NCBI GenBank assembly: GCA_014379965.1
Contig: JACMKU010000169.1
Coordinates: 1-52,487 of the forward strand
DNA length: 52,487 bases
Direction: 5' to 3'
From: Chitinophagaceae bacterium
Lineage (GTDB): Bacteria > Bacteroidota > Bacteroidia > Chitinophagales > Chitinophagaceae
In this document: positions 41,845 through 50,070 of the stretch, piece after piece
How the letters are laid out: every line of letters starts with the position of its first letter
Numbering within the stretch: the stretch's first letter is position 1
Notes under the pieces: generated by a model
What the model saw: only the letters and a program-made list of their open reading frames with translations
The model's database searches: none
What the model was told of the DNA's origin: nothing
Position numbers and translations under genes: made by a program

Positions 41845-44544
41845 TTAAGCATATGCAGTCCTACCTGCCTGTGCATTTTGGAGTTGAAGTTCGGCCTTCC
41901 TTTCTGCACTTAATGGGAGCGCGAAACAGAAACTGGAGCCCTCACCTTCCTTACTATTCACCCATATCCTTCCTCCTTCCCTCTTGATGATCTCCGATGA
42001 TATATAGAGTCCGAGACCGAGTCCGGGAAAGGTATGCTGTAGTTCACCCGTTACCCGGTAGAATTGCTCGAACACTTTCTCCAACTTATCCTCCGGGATT
42101 CCGATTCCGAAATCCTGCACACACAGAGTCATCTCATCATCCTTCACATTCGTGTGAATAATGATCTTGTCAGTATGTGGCGAGTACTTGATTGCATTGG
42201 TGATGAGGTTTGCAATTACCTGTCCCAATCGCTCCTTGTCTCCATAGACCATCGCCGAAGCGCCAAGGTTTTCGACAAGCGTGTGTTTTCCTGTTGTCCT
42301 CTGCAAATCCTCGACAAGCTCTTTCACCATTGGATTAAAATTGAACTCGGTATTGTTAAATTGGAGTTTGCCGGAATTTATTTTCGTGACATCGAGCAAG
42401 TCACCAATCAGGCTATTCAACCTGTTCACCTGTGCATCCATCCTGCTCATCATCATCGCTTCCTTCTCATCTCCTTTCTTCTTCAGCATTTTTTCTAGTA
42501 CTTGCGCATAACCTTTTATAGTAGTAACCGGTGTCTTTAACTCATGGCTTGCGATACCTATGAAGTCGTCTTTTTGTTGTTGAAGTAATTTCTGTTCAGT
42601 TAAATCTACACATGCTCCGATGAAACCTGAGAAGCTGCCGTCATTCCTATATTGCGGTTGCCCATTCGCTATGCACCAATGCGTGGTGCCATCGGCATGC
42701 ATCAACCGGAATTCTGATTCATATAATTTCTTGGCATCAAGGTCTTTTATCATCTGGTCAGTCACGCGTTTCCGGTCATCCTCGTGTATAAATTGCAGCC
42801 AACCATCGCCCATGCTTTCGTCATAAGAGACACCCGTCCAGTCGAGCCAGGTCTGATTCATATAAGTAATCGACCCCTTCTCATCAGACATCCACAATCC
42901 AATTGGAGTAGCGGTTGTGATATTTCTCAATAGTTGCTCGCTATCTGCCAATGCCTGCTTTGCCGCCAGTTCGGGCCGAAGGTCACGCATAACTGCCCCG
43001 ACAGCTATCGGTACACCCGAAACCGGGTCGTCTATGCGAAAGCAATTATTAAATACAGGAAAAACCTCTCCCGTCTGCAGGTGACGAACCAACATGGTGC
43101 CCGCCCATCGGCCATCCCTCATTACAGTTGGTATGACTTCCTGTTGAACGAGGAGGAAATCTTCTGGTGTATGCAACTGGGATACCGGGATTTGACGGAC
43201 CTGCTCTTCAGACTCGAACCCCAGAAGCTTTCTCCCAGCTTCGTTAATGTAAGAATTGTATCCTTCCATCGTAAGGATCGACATCAGATCAACACTATTG
43301 TCTACCAGTGAGACCAGCTTACGTTCTTCCTCCATTGATTTCTTCTTATCTGTTATGTCGAGAAGAATTCCGAGGATCCGTATTGCCTTACCTGTGGTAT
43401 CGTAAGAGACTTTTCCCTCTACTTTCACCCAGCGTAGAGAAGTATCCCTCCAGATTACACGAGCCTCGTAGTCAAGGCTACCACTTACTATTGCCGACTC
43501 ATGCGCCTCTAGCCGTCCTTGCAAATCGTCGGGATGGAAGACCTTCACATATTCCGATCTTGGAACTGGCTGATCAAATCCGAAAATGTTTGCGAATCGG
43601 GTAGACGTTATCATCTCACCAGTCACAAGATCCAGATCATAAGAGCCAAGGCCAACTGCATCGACAGCAAGACGCGCTCTCGCTTCCGCCTCTTCAATCC
43701 TATTCTTTGCATATACAAGTTCGGTGACCTCAGTTGCAATAGCTATCACTCCCGTAATATTTCCATCCGTTTCTCGAAATGGTTCGTACACAAAATTGGC
43801 GAATACATTTTCCAACTGTCCGTTACGCATGAGTGGCACCTTCTGGCCCGTCCCGCGGAATGACTCGCCGGTCAACCTAACATTCTCGAGCAGCTCTTCA
43901 AAGCCCATTCCTTTCGCATGGGTAAGCACATCGAAAATGGGGCGTCCTAACAATTCGTCTGCCGTCTTTCCATATAGTTCACATAATGGAGGGTTGATCA
44001 GGTCCACAACGTTCTCCTGGCCCTTGAATATCCCAATCCCCACCGGTGCCTGCATAAATGTGGAATGCAGTTGCTCACGCTGCTTCTTAAGCGCCTCTAG
44101 TCCTGCCTTTTCCCTCTCACCTAGCTTATAAAGCTCCGTTACGTTGCTTGGCGAATGAATAAAATACTTCACCTCTCCATTTTCATCCATCACAGGCGTA
44201 TTGCTCGTCGTCCAATAGCGTTCTTCAAAATCCGCCGTGCCTGGAATAGGAATGTCATACCTGTAATTATACATTGTATGAACTTTCTTAGTCTGAATCG
44301 CCTGCTCAAACGAAAATATTGTTCTTTCGATGTTCTTTGATACGTTGTCAGTTGGATTTGCGGGAAATACACCGAATACTGATTTGCCAATCAGATCTTC
44401 CCTGGTGGTATTTGTTGCCGTCAGGTACGCCCGATTGACATCCAGCATCGTATATGCAGGTGCGTCCGTACCAATGATCAGCATAGGAGCTTCGCTATTA
44501 TAAAAAATATCCCTATACCCCTCTCGAAGAAAATTAGATTCCAT
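41845..44544 (-). CDS. Multi-PAS sensor histidine kinase
   Basis: An 899-aa soluble kinase. About five PAS domains cover residues 10-645, including typical DITDKKKS and DLTEQKLLQ ends; the third, with LGSYDLDLVTGEM, is PAS_3-like. HisKA has IASHELKTPVTTIKGY (His667), and HATPase_c has NLITNAIKYSP, QDFGIGIP and LGLGLYISSE. There is no transmembrane segment. It leads an operon with the receiver 9 bp downstream. Its upstream spacer (44545-44695) is filled by an AATAGGC word hairpin shared with the end of ligD. Confidence 0.95.
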   Translation of the reverse strand: MESNFLREGYRDIFYNSEAPMLIIGTDAPAYTMLDVNRAYLTATNTTREDLIGKSVFGVFPANPTDNVSKNIERTIFSFEQAIQTKKVHTMYNYRYDIPIPGTADFEERYWTTSNTPVMDENGEVKYFIHSPSNVTELYKLGEREKAGLEALKKQREQLHSTFMQAPVGIGIFKGQENVVDLINPPLCELYGKTADELLGRPIFDVLTHAKGMGFEELLENVRLTGESFRGTGQKVPLMRNGQLENVFANFVYEPFRETDGNITGVIAIATEVTELVYAKNRIEEAEARARLAVDAVGLGSYDLDLVTGEMITSTRFANIFGFDQPVPRSEYVKVFHPDDLQGRLEAHESAIVSGSLDYEARVIWRDTSLRWVKVEGKVSYDTTGKAIRILGILLDITDKKKSMEEERKLVSLVDNSVDLMSILTMEGYNSYINEAGRKLLGFESEEQVRQIPVSQLHTPEDFLLVQQEVIPTVMRDGRWAGTMLVRHLQTGEVFPVFNNCFRIDDPVSGVPIAVGAVMRDLRPELAAKQALADSEQLLRNITTATPIGLWMSDEKGSITYMNQTWLDWTGVSYDESMGDGWLQFIHEDDRKRVTDQMIKDLDAKKLYESEFRLMHADGTTHWCIANGQPQYRNDGSFSGFIGACVDLTEQKLLQQQKDDFIGIASHELKTPVTTIKGYAQVLEKMLKKKGDEKEAMMMSRMDAQVNRLNSLIGDLLDVTKINSGKLQFNNTEFNFNPMVKELVEDLQRTTGKHTLVENLGASAMVYGDKERLGQVIANLITNAIKYSPHTDKIIIHTNVKDDEMTLCVQDFGIGIPEDKLEKVFEQFYRVTGELQHTFPGLGLGLYISSEIIKREGGRIWVNSKEGEGSSFCFALPLSAERKAELQLQNAQAGRTAYA

Positions 44545-44574
44545 ATATCTTCAAAAATAAGCAATCACCCACTG

Positions 44575-44708
44575 TCAATAGGCAATAGCACCAATAATCA
44601 ATAGGCAATTGGCAATAGGCAATTGGCAATAGGCAATAGGCAATAGGCACGTTTAATTCGTAGGTCACAATTGCCAATTGGCTGTTGCCTATTGTCTATT
44701 GCCTATTG
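44575..44708. repeat. Iterated-word hairpin, AATAGGC family
   Basis: Arm 1 (44575-44649) iterates CAATAGGCAATTGG-type words. Arm 2 (44668-44708) carries the complement GCCTATTG/CCAATTGG, with a loop of about 18 nt. Arm 2 runs into the ligD coding end, supplying its final Asn-Arg-Gln and TAG. It starts 31 bp upstream of the multi-PAS kinase start codon. Confidence 0.7.
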
Positions 44709-47404
44709 ATCCTGGCCAACACAGCCTCCAACTTCACCCCCTTCCCAAGTACCGGTTTGAAAATGTCTCCCACTTTCCTGATCCTTTCGATAGCATTCGA
44801 GATTGTAAAGTCTTTCATCTTAAGACCTTTTCTGACCTCCTCCCAATGCAAAGGCATCGAAACGGTTGCCCCCGGCTTTGGCCTGAGTGAATACGGAGCC
44901 GCCAGCGTTGCTTTTGGCCTGTTCTGTAAATAATCTACGTAAAGCTTTCCCTTCCGGTTGCGTGTCATTCTTTCTATGCTGGTAAATTTCGGCAGTTCAT
45001 GTTGTACGCGGGTAGCTATAAGCTTTCCGAACATTTGACATTCATCATATGTATACTTTGCGCCAAGTGGAATGTAAATATGTATGCCCGTTGAACCGGA
45101 TGTCTTCGGATAGGAAGGAACGCCAATATCTTCAAGTACCTGCTTTGTCACGAGAGCCGTCTCGATCACCTGGTCGAAACTGTTTTTGTCGGACGGGTCC
45201 AAATCGATGAGGCACCAGTCTGGATAATCCGGCTTATGAATTGTGCTATTCCAGGGGTTCATCTCTATCGCACCGAGATTAGCCATATAAAGGACCGCCG
45301 CCTCGTCCTCTGGAACCAGGAAATTTTTGTCCTCGCCTTCGCTGGTATGGTAGGGAGCCATCTTGATCCATGCCGGCGCCTTTCCTGTAATATCTTTTTG
45401 ATAAAAACTCTTGCCGTCGATACCGTTCGGATACCGGTTGAGAGACTGCGGGCGATCTTTCAGGTATGGTAGTATATATGGAGCCACCTGGTAATAATAA
45501 TTCAGCATGTCTCGCTTGGTAAATTTTTCTTTTGGCCAATAGACCTTGCTAAGGTTACTAAACTTGAGTTCGTGTCCATTTACAGCCTTCACCTGGGTCT
45601 CCTCGGACGGGTTTAGCAATGTCTTCCTTCCTCCTGAGCCTGGCTTCACCACCTTACCCACCATCTGGTCGGCCGTCTCTTTAAGCGATGGTTTTGTTCG
45701 TGGTTTAATCACCTCCTTCGTATCGATAGCCTTCTCACGTTTTACTTCACTTGCATTCTTATCCACTCTCAATCCCTCAAAGGATGGGTGTCTCATCACA
45801 CCATCGTCTGTAATCTCGATATAACTGACCTCACAGACGAGTTTCGGCTTCACCCAGGTAACACTCGCTTTGGGAGGATTGGGCCTGAATCTCGAAGGCT
45901 TGTTTACATCAGGAACTTCGGTAAACGGCGGTTTCGAAATTATTAGGGGCTTCATTTTGGCCATAAGCTCCTTCTGAAGTTTGTCGGAGAATCCAGTTCC
46001 TATCTTGCCCATGTATGCCAGTTTTCCCCCTTCGTGAACGCCAACGAGAAGTGAACTGAAAGACTTGGCAGAGCCTTCGTTGTTGGTATACCCTCCAATC
46101 ACCACCTCATGTCTTTTCTGTGCTTTTATCTTTACCCAGTCCCGCGTCCTTTCGCCGGGATGATATTCACCATCTGCTTTCTTGGCTATAATCCCTTCCA
46201 TACCTAGTTCGGCTGCGACTGCAAGAAATTCCGTTGCGGAGGTCGCGAAATTTTCGCTCATACGGATGATCCCCTCTTGTGGAACAAGGGATTTTAGTAT
46301 TTCCAGTCGCGCGGTAAGGGGAAGCGAAGTAAGATCGTATCCATCCAACCAAATGATGTCGAAGGCATAAAACACGAGTTCACCATCAGCCTCACTTCGC
46401 CAGTTTTGCAGAGAGCCAAAATGTGAAATTCCCTTCTCGTTCAAGACAGCAATCTCACCGTCGACCACAGCATTGATTCCCCAGTTTTCCATTGCGGTAA
46501 ATACTGGGTAGAACTTATCATTGAAGGATTTGTTGTTGCGGGAAATGAGGTTGACTTTGCCTTTATTCATCAAGGACACGGCCCGGTAGCCGTCCCACTT
46601 TATCTCATATATCCAACCCGGTTCGTCAAAAGGCTTGTCAACGAGTGTCGCAAGCATTGGCTTTATCGTCTTCGGAAAAGGTGATTTCTTGCCTTGCTTT
46701 AAAGCCGCCTCATTTAGTTTTCCGGGAGTTTTTTTTTTAAGGGCCGTAGCAACTTTCTTTTTTGCCGGGCTTGACGTTTTTTTAGAAACTTTTTTTACGG
46801 TAGTATTCTTCTTACCATAAATATTCGTACTCGTTGAAGCGACTTTCTCCAGGGTCTTCCCGGATATAACCGATTTATCCTTTTTGGTGATATCGATCTC
46901 CTTCGCATACTTGTCACGGTGCTTGATCAGGAGCCAGGCATTATCCTCTTTACTTTTCAACTTGACAAGTGCGAATTCCCCTTTTAGCTTTTCTCCATGC
47001 ATTGAAAACTTTAGCGATCCTGATTTCAATTGTTTGAGAAGGAGCTTTTCTTGCGCTGCCTTAGTTTCTGCTTTTTCAAGTGGCTCATAAGTTCCTTCGT
47101 CCCAAACGATGACTGTACCAGCTCCGTAGTTACCTTCAGGAATAATGCCTTCAAAGGTTCTATAATCATACGGATGGTCCTCGACCATCATTGCCAGACG
47201 CTTGTCCGCCGGATTGAGTGAAGGACCTTTTGGAACCGCCCATGATTTCAGTACTCCCTCCATTTCCAGGCGGAAGTCATAATGTAATCGGCTGGCTGCG
47301 TGTTTTTGTATCACAAACCTAAGTTCCTTGCCTTTAGCTTTACCCCCTGTAGGTTCTGGAGTCTTGGCGAAGGTTCGCTTCTTATTGTATAGTTGTAGTG
47401 CCAT
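44696..47404 (-). CDS. ligD: ATP-dependent DNA ligase D (PE-Lig-Pol)
   Basis: A 902-aa non-homologous end-joining ligase. The N-terminal 3'-phosphoesterase has KHAASRLHYDFRLE (His35, His41, Asp43) and EGIIPEGNYGAGTV. A Lys-rich low-complexity linker covers about 196-245. The ligase core has EIKWDGYR (adenylated Lys269), VVDGEIAV, GMEGIIAKK and WVKIK, with its OB domain to about 545. A second charged linker precedes the AEP-type polymerase (about 615-902), with VYWPKEKFTK, YPNG and metal residues IDLDP (Asp734, Asp736). All three activities look intact. No Ku gene is in the window. The last residues come from a spacer word. Confidence 0.96.
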   Translation of the reverse strand: MALQLYNKKRTFAKTPEPTGGKAKGKELRFVIQKHAASRLHYDFRLEMEGVLKSWAVPKGPSLNPADKRLAMMVEDHPYDYRTFEGIIPEGNYGAGTVIVWDEGTYEPLEKAETKAAQEKLLLKQLKSGSLKFSMHGEKLKGEFALVKLKSKEDNAWLLIKHRDKYAKEIDITKKDKSVISGKTLEKVASTSTNIYGKKNTTVKKVSKKTSSPAKKKVATALKKKTPGKLNEAALKQGKKSPFPKTIKPMLATLVDKPFDEPGWIYEIKWDGYRAVSLMNKGKVNLISRNNKSFNDKFYPVFTAMENWGINAVVDGEIAVLNEKGISHFGSLQNWRSEADGELVFYAFDIIWLDGYDLTSLPLTARLEILKSLVPQEGIIRMSENFATSATEFLAVAAELGMEGIIAKKADGEYHPGERTRDWVKIKAQKRHEVVIGGYTNNEGSAKSFSSLLVGVHEGGKLAYMGKIGTGFSDKLQKELMAKMKPLIISKPPFTEVPDVNKPSRFRPNPPKASVTWVKPKLVCEVSYIEITDDGVMRHPSFEGLRVDKNASEVKREKAIDTKEVIKPRTKPSLKETADQMVGKVVKPGSGGRKTLLNPSEETQVKAVNGHELKFSNLSKVYWPKEKFTKRDMLNYYYQVAPYILPYLKDRPQSLNRYPNGIDGKSFYQKDITGKAPAWIKMAPYHTSEGEDKNFLVPEDEAAVLYMANLGAIEMNPWNSTIHKPDYPDWCLIDLDPSDKNSFDQVIETALVTKQVLEDIGVPSYPKTSGSTGIHIYIPLGAKYTYDECQMFGKLIATRVQHELPKFTSIERMTRNRKGKLYVDYLQNRPKATLAAPYSLRPKPGATVSMPLHWEEVRKGLKMKDFTISNAIERIRKVGDIFKPVLGKGVKLEAVLARINRQ

Positions 47405-47532
47405 ACACTAACACATTAAATAGTTGTGCCAAGTTTCATGTTTGAAGGAGATCCGACGGTAGAGTTTTAAAAACAGTTTAATTCCCATCCACCCATCGAT
47501 CAGTGAAAGAGCATCTTGTTAACGTTTAGTCA

Positions 47533-47605
47533 GGAATCAGGGATTGGGCGTTGGTGTTGCAACTGCGAATCAAGGCCCAATTCCTAATTCCCAATTCCCG
47601 ATTCC
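47533..47605. repeat. Iterated-word hairpin, AATTCCC family
   Basis: Arm 1 (47533-47548, GGAATCAGGGATTGGG) and arm 2 (47576-47605) are imperfect complements. Arm 2 is 28/30 identical to 3910-3939. It lies about 58 bp upstream of the M23 gene, similar to the position of the other copy relative to its gene. The rest of the 259-bp spacer shows nothing else. Confidence 0.65.
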
Positions 47606-47663
47606 TTAGTAAATCCTTCACTAATTCCGGCTTTCTCTTTGCAATGGAGGGGTTTCAATATCT

Positions 47664-48791
47664 ATGAAAATTTTAACCTCTACCTTATTGCTCGTATCCG
47701 TTGTTTTTATCTCCTGCGGAAAGCCTCTTACCGGTGTTTTTTCCAAAAAATCGCCACATGAAGCGTACGCGGACGATGTGGATAATAGCCCGGAGGGTCG
47801 TCAATGGGTTGCCGCGTCGGAATTGGCCCTGAAACAGCCGCAACAGGTGAAACTCCCCTATCGTCACCAAGGTTATTTTAACACCGATAAGCCGCGAGCT
47901 ATTGCTCTTCAATTCTCAGCCCGGCAGGGCGAGCGTATTGAAGTTTTATTAGAGAAAGAACTATCAACAAATCTTCCCATATATGCCGACTTGTTTCGGT
48001 CAGATGGTAGCCCTGTCTCGCAGGTGATTTCGAAAGATACCGCGTGGACACAGTTCGATTTTGATGTGAATGAGACTGGAGGTTACATACTACGACTACA
48101 GCCCGAACTATTCAAAGGAGGTGAGTATACGCTCGCGATGTCGATCATGCCTTCGCTCGGCTTCCCAGTACAGGGGAAGGTAGCTAGAACAGGAAGTTTC
48201 TGGGGTGCATCTCGTGATGGAGGACAACGCAGTCATGAAGGGGTCGACATATTCGCACCAAAGGGAACACCGGCAATAGCGGCTGAGGATGGATACATCA
48301 CCCGGGTAAGTGATGGCGGTATTGGAGGTAAGACCGTATGGCTTCGCGTGGCCGGCCGCAATGTCAATTTATACTACGCCCACCTCGATAAGCAACTCGT
48401 TAACGAAGGACAACAGGTAAAGAAAGGTGATGTGGTAGGCCTGGTTGGAAATACGGGCAACGCAAAAAGTACTCCGTCTCACCTTCATTTCGGAGTTTAC
48501 GGTATGGGGGGCCCGGTCGATCCGTGGCCATTTATCAATAAGTCAATTCAGAAAGCTCCTGTAATAGCGAAGAAAAATTTGAAACACCAGTTGACGTTAA
48601 CCAAACAACAATCAACTACAGACGGAATCATTGTAAAGGCAAATACCATAGTCATTCCGATGGCGGCAAATGCAGAGGGATACTTAGTTGAACTACCCGA
48701 TGGAAAGATCATTCGCACTCCATTCTCCAGTGCCAAAGTGGTCAAGGTAGAGAAAGCGCAGGGGACAGTGGCAAAGGGTTTAAAGGTTTAA
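47664..48791 (+). CDS. M23 family metallopeptidase lipoprotein
   Basis: A 375-aa envelope peptidase. The N-terminus MKILTSTLLLVSVVFISCG ends in a lipobox-like ISC, so it is probably a lipoprotein anchored at Cys18. A beta-rich region (about 35-165) precedes the LytM/M23 domain (about 170-295). Zn ligands and catalytic residues are intact: SHEGVDIFAP, LYYAHLD and SHLHFGVYG. A short C-terminal extension follows. Expected role is peptidoglycan cross-bridge hydrolysis in cell separation or wall remodelling. The end of the protein (KGLKV-stop) is encoded by TTTAA spacer words. Confidence 0.93.
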   Translation: MKILTSTLLLVSVVFISCGKPLTGVFSKKSPHEAYADDVDNSPEGRQWVAASELALKQPQQVKLPYRHQGYFNTDKPRAIALQFSARQGERIEVLLEKELSTNLPIYADLFRSDGSPVSQVISKDTAWTQFDFDVNETGGYILRLQPELFKGGEYTLAMSIMPSLGFPVQGKVARTGSFWGASRDGGQRSHEGVDIFAPKGTPAIAAEDGYITRVSDGGIGGKTVWLRVAGRNVNLYYAHLDKQLVNEGQQVKKGDVVGLVGNTGNAKSTPSHLHFGVYGMGGPVDPWPFINKSIQKAPVIAKKNLKHQLTLTKQQSTTDGIIVKANTIVIPMAANAEGYLVELPDGKIIRTPFSSAKVVKVEKAQGTVAKGLKV

Positions 48792-48896
48792 AAGTTTAAG
48801 GGTTTAAAAGTTCTTAGACCCGCATATTCAATACGATCGGGTAAATGCTAATTAAGAACGTTTAAACCCTTAAACTCTTAAACATTTAAACTTTTA
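48773..48896. repeat. Iterated-word hairpin, TTTAA family
   Basis: Arms at 48773-48816 and 48853-48896 pair at 38 of 44 positions around a 36-nt loop, built of TTTAAAGG/TTTAAGGG words. Arm 1 ends TTCTTA and arm 2 begins TAAGAAC, like the 5571 locus. It covers the whole spacer between the convergent M23 and receiver genes, including the M23 stop codon, so a bidirectional terminator role is plausible. Confidence 0.7.
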
Positions 48897-48898
48897 CT

Positions 48899-49345
48899 TC
48901 AGTTAACCTGTCTCCGAATATTCTTCTTAATTTCTTCCGAACAGTGTTCGATAAACTCATTCGTGATCTTCGCCATCTGCGATGAGTTGAGGGGCTTCGT
49001 GATGAAGCCAGCATTATATTTTTTCGCGAAAGCGGAATCTACGTGTACAGATGATGTCGTAAAGAGGATGACCGGCACGTCGTTGAACTGTTCCATGTTA
49101 CGGATATTCACAAGGACCTCCTTCCCGTTCATCATCGGCATATTAATGTCCAGGATAATGAGACAAGGGCTGGGATCGAGTGATGAGATTTGACCAAGGT
49201 AGGAAAGCACTTCCTCACCGTGGTTGAGCGTAACTACCTCGACATTTGTAGAATATTTTTCAAACGATTCCGTCACTAGCTGAAGGTCGTCGGGATCATC
49301 ATCGGCATAGAGCACGATGTGCTTGGGTGGAAGGGCTTTAGTCAT
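48899..49345 (-). CDS. Single-domain response regulator (Rcp1-like)
   Basis: A receiver of about 148 aa from the ATG at 49345 (MTKALPPKHIVLYADDD). The frame is open 11 codons further upstream. The acidic pocket is YADDDPDD, the phosphoacceptor is Asp66 in IILDINMP, the switch is ILFTTSS, and a conserved Lys lies in FITKPL. There is no output domain and no kinase gene alongside, so this is an orphan. The small hypothetical gene upstream is on the same strand 81 bp away. Confidence 0.92.
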   Translation of the reverse strand: MTKALPPKHIVLYADDDPDDLQLVTESFEKYSTNVEVVTLNHGEEVLSYLGQISSLDPSPCLIILDINMPMMNGKEVLVNIRNMEQFNDVPVILFTTSSVHVDSAFAKKYNAGFITKPLNSSQMAKITNEFIEHCSEEIKKNIRRQVN

Positions 49346-49426
49346 TATATATTTCCTATGATGGTGTACAAAATTCATGAACCATCCTACCAGATAGAAC
49401 TTCCATCATCACCCAACAACCAACTC

Positions 49427-49687
49427 TCAACGTTCACCATTCACTACCAATTCCGCAATATCCATCTTATCTAAATAGGGATCCAATATCCGTATAGACT
49501 CCGAGCAACGAACCCAGGCGATCAATTGCCTGTATTTGTAATAACAAACCTCAACGTAGAAGCCATTAAGCTGATATAGGACAATGCTCGTTGTTCCCAC
49601 TTTGCGCTTGTCGATATACACACCTTCCTCATACAACACGTCCAACTGCTCACTATCCTTTAGCATACAAAAACTTGACTGATTCAT
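49427..49687 (-). CDS. Small conserved-looking protein of unknown function
   Basis: An 86-aa soluble protein with a beta-rich core: EEGVYIDKRKVGTTSIVLYQLNGFYVEV, then YYKYRQLIAWVRC and a helical acidic end, DKMDIAELV. It has no signal peptide or membrane helix. The compact, aromatic-rich sequence looks like a genuine folded domain and resembles small proteins I associate with Chitinophagaceae, but I cannot name a family. The C-terminal codons run into a CACTCAC-like spacer word. Confidence 0.65.
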   Translation of the reverse strand: MNQSSFCMLKDSEQLDVLYEEGVYIDKRKVGTTSIVLYQLNGFYVEVCYYKYRQLIAWVRCSESIRILDPYLDKMDIAELVVNGER

Positions 49688-49966
49688 ACTGTAACCCTCC
49701 CGGCAAGTTTCGCAACAAAGACCATGCTATTATGGAGGGGAGATGTCATGTATTTATCTTCTAAAAGCGACGCGTGCGTTTTGTAATTACTCAAACCTAA
49801 TCACCATTCAGGCTGGTTCCTTAATTTCAGATTGGAAATTTACACAATTAAGCATGACACAAAAAAATAAATTATGATTCTTTTTTTATAGTATTTTTTT
49901 TATATGCGTGATGATTAGTTGGTCACGTTATTTGGTAGGCCTCTGTGAAAGAATGGCCCCAATTGC
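49688..49966. other. AT-rich intergenic region
   Basis: Spacer between the small hypothetical gene and the aconitase terminator. Very AT-rich around 49855-49905 with runs of A and T. I see no gene, clear promoter box or word repeat. The region probably carries the promoter of the small minus-strand gene. Confidence 0.4.
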
Positions 49967-50012
49967 AAAAATGAAAAAGGTAATCAGCATATTTTCTGAT
50001 CACCTCTTTCAT
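49967..50012 (-). terminator. Intrinsic terminator of the aconitase gene
   Basis: On the minus strand a 17-bp stem (50012-49996 with 49987-49971) encloses an 8-nt loop and is followed by a T run (49970-49967). The two imperfect positions are G-U wobbles when read as minus-strand RNA but A-C mismatches as plus-strand RNA, so the structure is built for minus-strand transcripts. It lies 59 bp after the aconitase stop. Confidence 0.75.
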
Positions 50013-50070
50013 TTTATATTTTATACTTCACATTTTCAAGCCAACAAGGCTCATTACAGTGGCCGGGGTC

